Origin: Fasciolopsis buskii
Lineage: Eukaryota; Platyhelminthes; Trematoda; Plagiorchiida; Fasciolidae
Direction of reading: 5' to 3'
Length of the DNA stretch: 64,000 nucleotides
NCBI GenBank assembly: GCA_008360955.1
Contig: LUCM01000098.1
Coordinates: forward strand, 77,806-141,805
This document shows, piece after piece, positions 25,201-38,025 of this stretch (positions are counted from its first letter, which is position 1; each line of letters begins with the position of its first letter). The notes under the pieces were generated by a model. That model was given only the letters and a program-made list of their open reading frames with translations, made no database searches and was not told the origin of the DNA. The position numbers and the translations under genes are program-made.

Positions 25201-25680
25201 GTGAGTTATCGGCCCACTGTAGAAGCATTTTCAATAAAGACCTTGTTACAAAACATTGAAAAACCCAGCATCGTACGGTAATTTCATTGCAAGTATTAAT
25301 CTATAAATTCGCTTCAAGTTTTGATGGTCATCATTTCTCCTAACTTTTTTCTGAGGACCGTTTAGTGTTTACTTACGAGAAGTGGACAACGTGAATTCAC
25401 AACACCGCCTTCGTTTACTTCTTTTCATAGTTAAGGACTATTTTCCGGTTAATAGATGTCTTTATTCGAAGAGAAAGCTTTTACGCTTACCTATCCATTG
25501 TTACCCTTTGATGCGCTTATTTACAAATTCGAATTGCCAGTTCTGTGAACAGTGAATGCTTGAACGTGACTGACGGTTCTAATCAAATTGTTCGGTTCGA
25601 TAGATCCAAAGAATTTTAAGAAATCACGTGAATTCAATGATTTGTTTTGACTAAAGTAAAACTGCTTGTTTGCTTCACAG
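25201..25680 (+). other. Intron B1
   Basis: 480 bases, from gtgagt to tgcttcacag. The first 78 bases are open in frame with exon B1, and an alternative donor gtaatt at 25278 exists but leaves phase 2, which does not fit the next exon. Confidence 0.6.
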
Positions 25681-25800
25681 TTAAAAATCATCGGGTCCGA
25701 GAAAGATACTGTTTCTGATGTGAAGTTCCCGGTCGGTGGAGGAGCACCAAATATTAAAGGATTGTGGAAACGTGCATTTCAATCGTTGCGGAAAGACAAG
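25681..25800 (+). CDS. Exon B2: basic amphipathic segment
   Basis: The exon encodes 40 residues, phase 0 to phase 0. The acceptor is gtttgcttcacag; the donor gtcggt (25801) is weak. The peptide ends NIKGLWKRAFQSLRKDK, a basic amphipathic stretch with Trp and Phe that could contact membrane or a partner. I do not recognise the family with confidence. The clean acceptor and phase make it a real exon. Confidence 0.75.
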
Positions 25801-26390
25801 GTCGGTCAACGTGGTTGTATTTGTTTTCAATTAATTTTTTGCAAGCTGATCTGAAACTATCCTTGACGCTTCACGAAGCTTAGTAATCAGTCAATGTGGT
25901 GGAAAATGTTGGCTGTGAAAGTCTGCTACTAGCGGGTGTTACGGTATGCACTCACCTTGAACGAGCAAATCCAAGAGGCGAATAGGTATTGACCCTAGGG
26001 CTAATAATATTCAATCTAAAAGTAGTTGACTTTTGTGAACATTTATTTTGGATCTATAGCCGTTTATTTTCACTGTCATTGCAAATTGCTTCTAAAACAA
26101 ATTCCACTTGTTTTACAGAGCCTATTTGAACCAAGTGGGACCAGTTGATACTGGGAGGCAAGGAAGCATCGGTCATATTTAAGAAATTCAATTTGCTTTG
26201 GACATTGATTTCTATCCAGTTAGAACAATCAGTGAAACATGAATAGTTATTCTGTTATTGGTTTTTCCACAACACGCTTTACTAGTCGCGGAATTTTTCG
26301 CAAACAGGTGTCATTTAGCTTCGCTTCTACATTTCAGTTGTGAGAGTCTTGTGCTTTACACTGTTCAGTCGCCTCGTATTTCCATTTTAG
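25801..26390 (+). other. Intron B2, nothing recognised
   Basis: 590 bases, gtcggt to atttccattttag. No repeats or frames of note. Confidence 0.55.
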
Positions 26391-26442
26391 CCGAAACGTG
26401 AACCTAGTCTTTCGAAAAGACGGGAACCGCCAAACGCATCCG
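26391..26442 (+). CDS. Exon B3: small basic linker exon
   Basis: 52 bases, phase 0 in, phase 1 out. The acceptor is atttccattttag and the donor is gtaagt at 26443. It encodes PKREPSLSKRREPPNAS plus one base. It is too short for a domain. Support comes from strong splice sites and from converting phase 0 to the phase 1 used by all following exons. Confidence 0.65.
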
Positions 26443-27685
26443 GTAAGTCTCCTTAGGTCTTATTCATTGATTTTGTTAATTGATGAATAAACTGGGATTT
26501 TGGAAAACATGTTAGTGGTCTAATTGTTCGCAAGTGAAGTGGTTTTCATTGATGAAATATATTTACTGACCAGGCTTGCACCAGGCAAAATGTGAGCTGC
26601 GTGCACTTCGTTTTCAGTGTTTCATTCTCACTGGGCGAATGTCGTATCCATTTACTCTTCAGGTCCAGTTGCACGGCCAAGTGATGTTGTTTTTAAATCA
26701 AGTGCCATGACAACCTGATATCGATTATGAAATTCATCCACTGAATCGGACAATCATTTGTCCAAACTTAGGACAAAGCTCTGATGTAATTTTCCCAAAT
26801 TGCCGTCAAGAGAACTGGCAAACGACTAAGAACTCCGAACTAATTCCCTGCTGATTATAGGGCGTAGGAAATTTCTAACGTGACATCTAAATCCGTTTGT
26901 CTGTTTGAAACAAGTTAGTAAAATCACGTTAGCATGGGACGGTTTAGTTGGCCGAAATATTGGTTGCGCAAGCATGTTATTTTCCAGAGTGAGTAGGAAA
27001 GGATTGAAAAATGATCGCTTTATTTTTCAAACAGTGAACGTGGTTAAGTTCAGGTGCATCGCTCACAAATACCTCCAGTTAGTTTACATTTAGGAGTAAG
27101 AAAATTGGATTCTCTAACGTAGTGAACTGACTGTTTCTGCGATATGTTGTATTAGGTCACTGAAATACTTTGAGCATGTTAATCTTTGACAAATGTTCAT
27201 GATGAGGAAGGTGAACCTATGACCGCCTTTGGCGAAAGTACTTCATCAGAGCATTAAAGTTTAGGTGTGCAGTGAATCATGTTCCTGTAAGCAGCACCAC
27301 AAACTGTTTACTTGTTTGTGCATATTTCCATTGGGTGAGGTGCGCAGGACCAAATCAGATGCCTTTCGATTACTTACAATTAAAGATCCAATGGGCACTT
27401 CAGATGCCTAAAATTTGCGTTTTTCTTGATATGACTTTTGGGTTGTGCTTATAATGGACTAAAAGTATGTCAGGAAAAAGAAATCCCCTCGATTTAAATC
27501 GATTTCGTTTACCCGATCGTTTTTGTTTAATATTAAAAATCAACTTGCGCAATACACATATGCGATTCGATGTCCTGGAAGGCTGGGCGAAAGACCAAAA
27601 TCAGGTTAGCTACTGTGTGTTATTGGACTGGTGTTTTATTTCGTACCAGATGTTCGCTCACCTAATTCACATTCGAGCGCCATAT

Positions 27686-27753
27686 CCACGATAGCCTAGC
27701 GGTGAGGCATTTGTGCAATAAACAAAAGGTTGTAGATTGCTTCCAGATCGTGG
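27686..27753 (+). repeat. tRNA-like element (SINE head) with intact 7-bp acceptor stem
   Basis: The ends CCACGAT (27686-27692) and ATCGTGG (27747-27753) pair perfectly over seven bases. Directly inside is agcctagcggtgaggca, a good D-arm/A-box. The T-arm (B-box ggttgtagattgcttcc) and the anticodon arm are decayed. The length of 68 bases fits a tRNA fold. Best read as a tRNA-derived SINE head or a tRNA pseudogene. Confidence 0.5.
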
Positions 27754-28701
27754 CGTCGACATTTGGATGCATGAAGCATACGCGAATTTTCTGTTCCATA
27801 TTGTAACATCTGGCTCCTTGTGCCACAAACTGACAAGAGACCAGTCGGACAGAGAACAAACATTCGATTACGTCCATTTTGCTTGAAAAACTACGCAACC
27901 GCAATGTTCACATCAAGATGCATTGAAAATTGCAAGCTAATTTCGATTTTCTGTGGTTCAGATATAGTACAACATAATTTGCATCGTTATTTATGGAAGC
28001 ATGACAAAATCTTCTAGAACGGGGATATCAGAATGACACGTAGGCGTGTTTATTGTACGCATAGCCTGAGTGCATCCCCCTTACGCTGAGATTTGTGCGA
28101 GATGCGGCCCACCATCAGCCAAGTTTCAACAAAAAAGCGTTTTTGGCAAACATTAGGGGACAATAGACAAGCTGTTTTTTTCAAAGTGGACTATACAACC
28201 GTGAGTGGGGGAAAACACAGTAATTATTAAATATGGATACAGGTGGTTTGAAGGTTTGAAAATGTATGTACAAAGAAGAGTCACTTGGGAGGAATATTCT
28301 AATTTTGTTTCAGTTTGATGTCCAGAAATAATCTACCGTTGTAATTTATATCGACTCTGGTCATTTGATGGGTGTAGCCTATGCGTGAGAAGGAAACGTT
28401 ACACTGTGAAACAGCAATATTTTTCGTGTTCATAGGAATAAACCGGATGTGACGTAGAAATAAGGATTTAATAAAAGTGGATTCGTTGTTTGACAACGTT
28501 GACCACCGTGTTTGATAATTTTCATTCATACGAGCTTTGTTAGTTGGTAAATATACACCATGGATAGGTGGTAGTGCGCTCGTGCAAGGCCAGATATCAC
28601 CGAGAAGTGCAGCATTTCTGCGGGTTGCTGATTTTTGAAGTTTCGCACTGACAGAAGTGACAAAATGCTTCAAGCATTAGGGTTTTTCCTTCGATATCCA
28701 T

Positions 28702-29220
28702 CTATCTTGGTACTATGTAAATAAAATTGCTTGGTAGTAACTGGTTGACCGGAAAAACAAGGAAAACCTCACAACAGGTGTTGGGCAGTGATTGGCCGCG
28801 GATTTGGCTGGTCGGACAATGAAGCAAAGGATGCTCCATAAGTCCAAGAAACAGTCTTCTGCAGAACACTTCTAGGCGTCTGTTTTGTTTCGAACAAGCC
28901 GAAATGCATTTCGACGCTGCTTTTGTGACCGCACGTAGCTTTTTACGACCGACTTGGATGGCGCTGTGAAACCTAGAGAAACGGCGTGGAATCCTTCGCT
29001 GCTTACAGAGTTGCTTCCACCATATGCACCTGGCAAAACTAGAAAGTTTATCTAAAAGGAATTCTTTTGGTCGGAACATAACCTCATCTGGTGAGACGAC
29101 TGTCGTGGCTGATTGAATCGAAGTGTTATTTTTGGTTAACTGATATATGCATGTTTGACTGTTTTGAGCAAAAGAATTTAACAAATATACTTTAGAAAAG
29201 AGCGTTAGATTTGAATGCAA
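28702..29220 (-). other. Unexplained 172-codon open frame on the minus strand
   Basis: This is the second-longest open frame in the window and runs antisense to an intron of the main gene. Its middle is strongly basic and cysteine-bearing (QVGRKKLRAVTKAASKC, then LFLGLMEHPLLHCP). No domain is recognised. A frame of this length could occur by chance in 64 kb at this base composition, so coding status is doubtful. Alternatives are an old mobile-element fragment or an unrelated nested gene. Confidence 0.25.
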
Positions 29221-29241
29221 ATAGATTATGGTGTTATTTAG

Positions 29242-29348
29242 TTCTCCTTATTTGGCCGCAATGCTTTTCCAAACAAATGATCCATCCGATCGTCTCCGCA
29301 AATGCTTCGTAAACTGGCTCTCAACTGTTGATCTAATCAGAGTTCCGG
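29242..29348 (+). other. Exon-like open stretch within intron B3
   Basis: A tatttag acceptor and a perfect gtgagt donor flank a frame that reads SPYLAAMLFQTNDPSDRL and then KCFVNWLSTVDLIRVP. It would need phase 2 in and gives phase 0 out, which does not fit between the flanking phase-1 exons. It may be an exon of another transcript or a repeat fragment. The minus strand is also open over the same bases (29248-29475). Confidence 0.22.
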
Positions 29349-30421
29349 TGAGTCGTAACTTCCGGTACGCATACTGATCGTCGAATTGGGCAGATAGCGT
29401 TCGAATATTGATGCCCTTCAACGAAGCGGTGACGGATTTAGCGCAGCAGTTTACGCTAATCATTGTGTTAATCATCTTGATTTATTTGACCGATACAACC
29501 CATCTTATCAGTTTTCATTAAAAATTCACTCACCGTATGCTATCATTGCTCAGCTTACCATTAAGAAGCCATGAAAACATTGTGCAGCTGTTTTATCCTT
29601 GTTAGGAATCATCAGAAGTGCATATCCACCGCACCCGAACTGGTACGCGATCCCAAGGACGGACGATTTTTAGTCAAACGCCTCAGTCATTATGCCACTA
29701 GGAAGGCTCTCAACGGGTTGTTAACTTTCACCACATGAGGATGTTGCACCTATCCGTCACTGTTTTGCACGACCACCGGCAGCTAGCTCACGGTAATCGA
29801 CTCCTAATGAGAGATGACTTTTTTGCAGGTAGTTTTGTAAGAAGTGGAGAAACCATGACATTTACTAGGCTTAAATAGACCTATTGAATTAAAAATTCGT
29901 AGTAATGATGTCTGGGTTAAGTACTACCAAAAATTGAATTTAAATTAGGACGATAAATGTGTCACTTGTAGTTTGGCAGAAAAGCTGGGTTTACTTCAAA
30001 TACTATCCTTTTAAAGGCTCCCTTCTTAGTTCCAGTCATCTAATTCGGCAGAACTGTATGCGATGTCAAAATGACTATGATTTCGGGTGCCTAGCGTAAC
30101 TGAAACGGTTTGGTGCAATAGAAAGGAAAACATGTCCACAGGTTTTCCTCAAGGGCATTCTTTTTTCTTGGACAAGGTAAGGAGCTCTATGCAACATGTA
30201 TAAAATACCGTGCGCTTAAATTTACTGTGAATCTGGTTTTCAGAAAACCTTAGTATATATTTATTATCTAAATAACAACGAGCTTCATTTTATATATTTA
30301 CAAAAGCAAGAATGGTTTCTGAGCTTTATCCCTTTGGAGTGATTGCAAACGAAGCAAAATTCCACAGCACTCATTTGACTGACAATCTTAGTTTCATGTG
30401 TTCCTGTCGTATCTGTTACAG

Positions 30422-30559
30422 ATGAAATTGATCCTGTCTATCATCTTTTGAGATGCGCTGCTAGTAAAAGTCAATCTACAGCCATTGCAACAAGCGGACT
30501 TGGCTCCAGCAGAAACCCCGAGAAGATGAAACCCAACACCGTAGAATCTCCTCATTCAA
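30422..30559 (+). CDS. Exon B4: EIDPVY-motif exon, phase 1-1
   Basis: 138 bases, phase 1 in and out. The acceptor is tatctgttacag and the donor is gtgaga at 30560. After the split Asp it reads EIDPVYHLLRCAASKSQS, then a Ser/Pro-rich tail. The D-x-[IV]-D-P-V-Y-x-x-L-R spacing resembles a motif I remember just before the SH3 domain of STAC adaptors ('VDPVYETLRFG' in human STAC3), which regulate calcium channels. That resemblance is from memory and short. Retention of the following intron would end the protein a few codons later. Confidence 0.7.
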
Positions 30560-33500
30560 GTGAGATTTTTTAATAACGTTTTGTACGTTGTGCAGACTTT
30601 ACAAAAGCATCCTGTGTGAAATAGCTTTTGTGTCCATTTTGCGATCGTAACAGTAAGATTTACTTTTTGAGATTTGTGCTCAAAACAGGAATATCCATGC
30701 AAAGACTTTGAAAATATTGCCGCATTTTTTAGTTGAAAAGGTCGATTGAGTCGTCATATTTATTGCTCCAAATAGGGATTTGTCAGTTTATCGAGAAGCT
30801 TCATTTTGCCCAGTTGATGATTTTTATGAAATTTCTCTGGCCATGCAAACTCCGATTTGTTATGGAGGTTTTAACGACATCGGGTAAATTTAGGGATTTA
30901 ATAAAGCTTGGTTTTTCTGAATATCAACGTCGCAAGTAACTCTCACGTAAACTGACTACAGGAGCGTTCAGCAAGCGGTTTTCCGTCTACCTCAGACTTC
31001 CCTACCATCCAGTTTGATGACTGAGGACCAAAAAGGCCCCACGTTCACCATTTGTTTTAATCACTCCAGTTTTCTAATACTGATTGCGAAGCTAAAGTAA
31101 TTGTTTCAAAACCTAGTAAAACCAGTGAAACTCATAGGCCGACTGGCCTTGTACGTATGCATGGCTGAGGCCGCTTGTTGTCATGTTTTCCAGTTGTAAA
31201 TGTCCGCGTTGTAGTTCCGTTGTTATCGGCCCTATTCTACATGTGTATTATTATTGTCATTATCGATTGCGTTCGTCCTTTTATTGTTGTTTTTTTTGCT
31301 GAAACTGTTTTTGTTGTCGCTGTCGCTTCTGCCGTGGTCATCGTTAATTTTGTTACTTTTCACTGGTCGTTGTATGTCGTTCTCAACCACCGTTGTTTCC
31401 CTATCAAAACAGGGCGTGTTGAACGCAAACCAATTGGAAATCCGATGAGAACCACTTCACTTCGGATGCCGAAAAGATAAAAAAACTGCATTGTACTGGC
31501 GAAGAACACACATAGTCTAGTGCACGGGACAATTTACACAGACACACAAGCACACACAGATATACGGAGGTTGTTAACAAATTCCGCAGTAACACTACAG
31601 TTTTCGGTGTCACCCCTCATCATCGTCACCATTGATGATTATTCCATTCGTTTCAGATTTGCATGAGATTTGTTGATGATTGTTCGTTGTTGACAAACCA
31701 AACGTCTCTTACATCGTGTATATTTTTACTAATATTTACCGGGAATATTGAAGTTCTCCACTGCAAAACAAGCTGGTCTTCATTTTGTAATACTAACTAA
31801 TTCTCATAAAAACACTTGAATGGATAAACACAGGTAAGTACCGGTCGGGCAAAAACGGCTGCGATGTTCCAGCAAGTCCTTTTAAGCATTTAGCAATCTG
31901 ATGCCAGCATAAACCACTTTCTGGTAGTGCAAATTCAGATGGTAGTTCAAGATTATGGGACCTAGCAATCATCTTATTTCCAAACTGGCTTCTGGTTTTC
32001 GACCACTAAACGAACAGTCCGTACTTAGAAAAGTAGTTCTAGTCTTTTTATATACCATTGGTTGCTTGTGGAGTAAAAGCAGTCATCCTCCCAATTTGAT
32101 GCGTTAGTGTCTTCAACTGATATTATGAAAAGGGATTACCATAAAATGAACTGAATTTCCGTTCTGACGACTTTAGCTGGCGTTTTACCCTTTTTTGTGA
32201 TTTGTAACATGTAACATATTAAAGGTCATCATTATTTACGCTTTGATGGCCCAAATAGAACTGCATCCTACAGCGACAAGTTAGAACTGGTGAAGCAAAA
32301 CCTATGGGTTAAACGAAGCAATCTAATGAAGAAGCACTGAGTGCTCAGTAAGGATGTAACGAATGCATACCGAATAGGACTTTATTGTCCTTCCCATTCA
32401 GAATTAGGGTAATATATAATAAAAACCACATAGTGCTTACTTAATTGCTGCCATTGCATGGCCAGTGATAGGCACAACATCTTTGTCAAAAATGGGCCAG
32501 ATACTAATTGTTTTCAATAAACAATGTCACAGCTTAATCGGTCGAGTATCTTTCAACTAGATGACAAATGGATGCTGGCTCCTTTAGGAAAAACGTCTGA
32601 TTGCTGCATTCGAATACACCGAGCAGTGGATTTTCCCGAAGTTCAAGATACTGAAATATGTCAGATTTTTTGACAGTCTCCGAATTCCATGTACACTGAA
32701 GACAACAATCAATGGTTACCACGCAATTCCTGCCGGTTGTGTATTGTGCTCAACGCAATCAGGTCTCTATTTAGTGTAACGGTGCACATTTTTTACGTTC
32801 AGCCGTTATGCAAATGCGGCTTACGGAGTACGATTGGTATAAGGATAAAAAAGGTTTTGTTTTCCGTTCAGGATATGGATCCGAATAGTCCAGCTGGTTT
32901 TGACAAAATTCAAAGAACCACTCGTTTGATGAAATGATTTCCTTTCGACATCATTTATAAATCATAAACGTAAGCCGGACTTCACAGGAAGTATTCAAAC
33001 AATTTCCCCACAAGGTTGGCCAGCAGGACTCATCTAGACACCTGGTCGAATTCCCGGGACAATCGATTAGGCTATTGTGAAGTGAAAATAGGTCACGCAT
33101 TTACCGTATTTAGAACGCTCTCCAACAGGTTATTATCACCGTTTGTTTTTTCGTTCACATTGTCTTGGGCAAACCCAGTGGCTCCATCCGACTAGATTTG
33201 ACCTGAAGCCATATTTCCACCTTATCCGATATAGTCAGGAGGCAAACATACCAGGATGAACATGAGCATTTTGAGTGTGTGTGAATAACTAGAGCGAGAA
33301 GTTTGACGAGACTATGCTAGGGTACCGTCATGGGGTAAACGGATGTTAGAGTTCAATGGAGTATTTCCATATTCATTCAGGGATCAGAGCGATTTAGGTG
33401 AAATATAAAATCGCACTTATCAACGTTGATTTTCAACGTTATTTGTCGATGATACTGTCAACGGTTTGTGGGCCAATTTCAAAGGTCGTGTAGTAATCTA

Positions 33501-36500
33501 CTGAAGCGTATCAAAAACAAAATACTCAACTTTCTAGTCCAATTGTTAGTCTGCTTTGCCATCTCCGTGCAGAAAAAGTGTTGCAAAACGGACGTGTTTT
33601 GTGACAGCACACATCATGATTCCAAATTAATGCTAGGTTACCTTGATGTCCTGAATATGTGTAAGATCGTGTGAAACAGTCATGCGAAGCACGGAACATT
33701 TCAAGAATCTTTTCCGACTACCAGTTTTCTGTCCAGTCTTTTAGCTAAAGGCTCCAGTTTAATAAGCTTGTCATGAAATATATGCTCTAAACGTCCTGGG
33801 GTATACGATGCGGAGAAACCGTGGAAAAAATGATCCGAAAGTGCTTTGATCCATACACCCTGAGTTAGAAAATATTGAATATAACAAAACGTCCAATAGT
33901 ATGCAGTAATACAAAATGTGGCAACTACTATTCTAACTTTGTAAGCTGCTATAACAAGTTTTAGAACTCATTTCAACAGAATAGTTATTTAGAAACAAGT
34001 ATTTTACATGAAATCGGGCATTCAATGTTTTAAAAAAATAATTATCTACATAAAACTATATGTACCGTGGTTCATGGCGCACCGCCCCAATAATTTGCGG
34101 AATCAATAATTATGGCCCTGTCCCTTGAACCGCATGAATTCTTTGTAAGCCAGGAATGGTAATAAACTTGGCGACAGCGAATTATTGCAAACCAGTGTTT
34201 GACTAAGAAGCCACCAACTGATTAGTGAAGAGCATGGCTTCTTTCTTGCCCTCGACTGCTGCTACAACCCGTTGTAATATGGTAAGTTAGAAGAAGAAAT
34301 GGATGCATCTACTGTCCATCGGACCGTGAAATGTTTATGTACAGGACTTCTGCTCGGACGGTTTAGAGTCGCATTTCGCTCTGAGGCTATTTAAGTCTGC
34401 CTAAATATAATTCAAACGGATATCGATACTTTGTGAACACGCACGCATGTGGATTGTGCATTTGTCTAATGCCTAACCATCGTATTGGAAATGTAGTTTT
34501 CGACTAAAAATTTTTAAAAAGCTACGACAAATTTTTGAGTGAATCGGCCTTGTAATTTGGATTGGTGGCCCACCGCTCAAAGTGAACTAGTGACATATTA
34601 ATACAGAAGAGCCAAAATATCTTCAGTGTTGTGTTATTAACATTAACGAATGCGATCTGGAAAATGCGTTTTATGAAAAGCGATATCCGTTTATTGAATG
34701 AATCTATTTATTTAGGCTGCTTGCTGGAAGCGTTTATTAGCATTTAACCACTGAGATTTCATAATCATGCGGACACGCCAGCTTGACTATTTGGACGCAC
34801 ATTCGTTTTCCCCCGCTCACTATTAGGTGACAGTAAATTAAATCGCAATCATCACACGTTTTCATCAAACCAGTGTGATGACTTTGAGTTTGTTAATTAA
34901 ATCCAGTTATCACGATAGAGTCACAGGCTTAGAAGAAATGAGCCAGGTTTAGCTAACTAATAAAAGCAGTGACCAAGTGAAATACACCACGAGTGCTTGT
35001 AACTGGTATTTCCTTTAGTCTCTGGCAATAATGTATACGATTTAACAAGACAGGAGAAGCTGATTGAACATGTAACCACGTCAGCTACGTTCACATAAAA
35101 ATTGATTTCATACATCGCGAAACAGTGAATAGTGTCATTTGATTCGGAAAGTATGGGAATGCTAACCTTGGCAGGGACTGGTTAGAACTCAAGGTAGATG
35201 ATTTTACAATATTTATGGCGTTTTAGTCTACAAAATATAATAGAAGGATATTGACGAAGGTTATTTATCTAACAAACAAACCGCTTTTTCAGCAAACCAT
35301 TTCCTAAGAGTAAACATCATACTCAGCTATGATAAGGTTTGCACCAAGATATTAGTTATGTATTCTTTGGCTGTTCCGCAAAAGGTATCAAATATTTCGT
35401 TACATTACTCAAGTTGACTGCAGAATGTGAAGAACTGCAGCAGATTCTGGTTCCCGTAGATAACTATCAAAAACTTAAGTACTAAAAAAGTCCTTCATCC
35501 AGGTTTCACCAAGGACGCTGTACCTAAACACTATTTTTCTCGAGACTAGGACACATCTATGTTGCCAAGGTTTGAATGAAGCGATAAGAAGCAAACTTCA
35601 GATGACAAAATGTTTTTACTTTTGTAGAACGTATAAATTAAGGCTGAAAAACTGGGCCGATTACGGATTCAAACAACGTTAGTGTATTCACTGTAACTTA
35701 TTTGAAAACGTTTGATGTAGGCCGTATTCTAAGTTGATACTGTCATTTTCGTGACTTTTAACGCAACAACAACAAACCAAGTGAAACAAATAGTATATTT
35801 TATGTCGAAGTCTATTAACTTTCGTTTAGTTTTTGGAGATTCGGTGTGAATTATGTCATGTGGATTTGATGTCCCATTAATCTTTGAGAAGCAGCCCAGC
35901 TAGCAAAGTGGGTGTGACATCTGATTCACAATCGTTTGTCTCGTATTGTCGTCCCAGTTCCGTCGCGAAAGTTGCATGCACTGACGTTGACCTAGAACAG
36001 GGATTAAACAGCTGTACAGTGCTTCCATAATCTTCAATAACAAGTTAGATGTTGCCATTGCACGGTGAGCTATTTGTCATTTCACTCATGTTATTTACAC
36101 AGGCATCAATGAAAAGAAAAAAAGCGGACCTTCGAATTAATGAGCGTATTCTGGTGTGAATTCATACGCGATGCTTGTCCAGTTAACTAAAGTTATGCCA
36201 TTTTCTGAATCCAATAAATAAGCAACTTCAAAAATGAAAAAAAACTGTTTCACTTTCGATAACTGCTTGGGTATCACGAAGTTAATGTGTTCATAAGACC
36301 GTTGTTAGCTAGAAAATGAAACTGGTCGAGTAGCACGAACAGCTTGCGTCATTTTACGTTTGCCCTGGTAAATAGGAGTTAACACACGCATGTACATGAT
36401 GCGCAGTTTGTCTAAATATTGGCCTGTCTGGATGACCAATTTGCTAAGTTCGCAAATAATGTGTGTGGATGGAGTAAGCACCGTGAAACACGAACCAAAT

Positions 36501-37695
36501 AGTCGATGGACTAGTGTCGACATTTTTGCTGTATTTAGCGCAAAACATTCTGTTATCGGAGCGTTGATCCTTCAGAGATATACGGCTAAATGCGTGCAAT
36601 TATGATTTCAAAATTTTTGCTTTTTAGATATAGTTGTTCAAACGATGCATTTTGAATGTTTTTTAAGTGAACTCACATTTTTATAGACTGTAGTGAAGAA
36701 AAATTTGAACATTGCTTGTCCCGTGGATTATACAATATCCGAACTCGGATGACAGAAGAAACACCCCGTGTTAGTGGTCCAGTTAGCTATATTCACAACC
36801 AACGTGGGCTTATTCCCCACACGTGGTAATTCACAAGTCGTCATACCTTGAGATATTCACCGGTTAAAAAAAACATGTTGTTCCTAAATTTGTCATCCTT
36901 TTTTCCAAACAAGACTTTGAAATTCTGACTAAAAATAAGCGGAATTAAATTTCATGCTAGACTACAGGTAATCTTGTAATCTTTTTTGTCAGTAAGACTG
37001 ACATAGATAGTGATGAAGAGTGCTTTTAGACGAGGCCGTCTGAAGGCATTATCCTTATATGCTGTCTATCATCATGATGTTTCCCAGACCGGCGCAATAA
37101 ACAGTAAACAGATCGATCATTTGGGCTTTAATAGCCATTTTGGTAAACTGCACTCCGACTGAATGAAACTCAATTGCATAAACCAGAAGAGAGAATCATC
37201 AAAATGTAGACCAGTAATTTTTCATATCACAGAAACTACAACCGGTTTCTTGTGCAAACCAACCAGCTGGACCAGTTTGCCTTTGCCGACAAATCTGCTA
37301 TAAAATAATTGGATCAGATTCGTTTATTAGTTGGATCACGTAACACCAACTGACCGTGCGCTTATCTAATCATCGTCACGCAACCCGTTTTGTGAACTGG
37401 CAGAACGGATGCAGTCCGTGTTTTTGATGAGCTCAAATGATATTGGTCATTTAGCTAATTTCAGGTTCGTAAGAGCGAACCGTTGCACGGCTGGTGACAG
37501 CTCACGTTTTTGTGAGAATAGGCACACCATCACCTCATTTAATCGACGCGGACATTCTGTCGGTCGGGTGCAAAAAAAATGACACCTGATCGGAGTCAGA
37601 ATCCAAAAAGTGAACAAATGAGTACTCTGGGTTGTCTAAACAAAACACTTTTGCTCTATGTATTAGTAAATTTTATCCCATTCGCATCTTTTAAG
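30560..37695 (+). other. Intron B4, 7.1 kb, nothing coding recognised
   Basis: The phase-1 donor (30560) and the phase-1 acceptor (37695) fit directly. A C/T-rich low-complexity patch of tt-g/tt-c repeats at about 31200-31390 opens two plus-strand frames of 64-101 codons that are probably not coding. No other structure was seen. Confidence 0.55.
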
Positions 37696-38025
37696 TTCCC
37701 AGAAGCAATTACGGAGGAGAATACTCAAGCAGATTTAGCCCCTATAGTGGAGCAGTTAAAAAATCTTCCAATGTGACATTCCGATCGCCATTTTATGGCT
37801 CTGCTTTTGCTCCATCGGATATTGGTCAACGAACAGATCCAAGGATGCTATTAGATGATTCGACTTCTGGGCACATCCAACTTCATTCACCTGTCAGGGC
37901 GATCGGTCAGAATACTCATCTGGAAGCCGTTACCAAAGAAGCTCCATTGCTACTGGATATGGGTGAGACAATATTGGAAGGAAGCGCTGAAGATGAGAAA
38001 TCGCGCGAGGCACAGCTTGCATATG
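37696..38025 (+). CDS. Exon B5: Ser/Gly/Tyr-rich linker, phase 1-1
   Basis: 330 bases, phase 1 in and out. The acceptor is catcttttaag and the donor is gtaagt at 38026. The frame used reads PRSNYGGEYSSRFSPYSG, then TFRSPFYGSAFAPSD, and ends with an acidic part (LLLDMGETILEGSAEDEKS). A different frame is also open at its start (to a TGA at 37774), but only the chosen one agrees with incoming phase 1. No domain; likely disordered with tyrosine and SP sites. Confidence 0.75.

Larger units (their letters stand above)
26443..30421 (+). other. Intron B3, with SINE head and unexplained open frames
   Basis: A 4.0 kb intron from gtaagt to tgttacag. It holds a tRNA-like element at 27686-27753, a 172-codon minus-strand open frame at 28702-29220, a 75-codon minus-strand frame at 29248-29475, and an exon-like plus-strand stretch at 29242-29348. 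None matches a known family by eye. Confidence 0.5.

Noticed and set aside
25201..25278. Extension of exon B1 to the donor at 25278
   Set aside because: It leaves phase 2, which would put a stop at the start of exon B2; the perfect gtgagt donor at 25201 keeps the frame.
31175..31480. 101-codon valine-rich plus-strand frame
   Set aside because: It is produced by a low-complexity tract of tt-g/tt-c repeats, not by a protein family.
37579..37776. 65-codon frame starting MTPDRSQNPK as a gene start
   Set aside because: It overlaps exon B5 in a different frame, and only the other frame agrees with the phases of the flanking exons.
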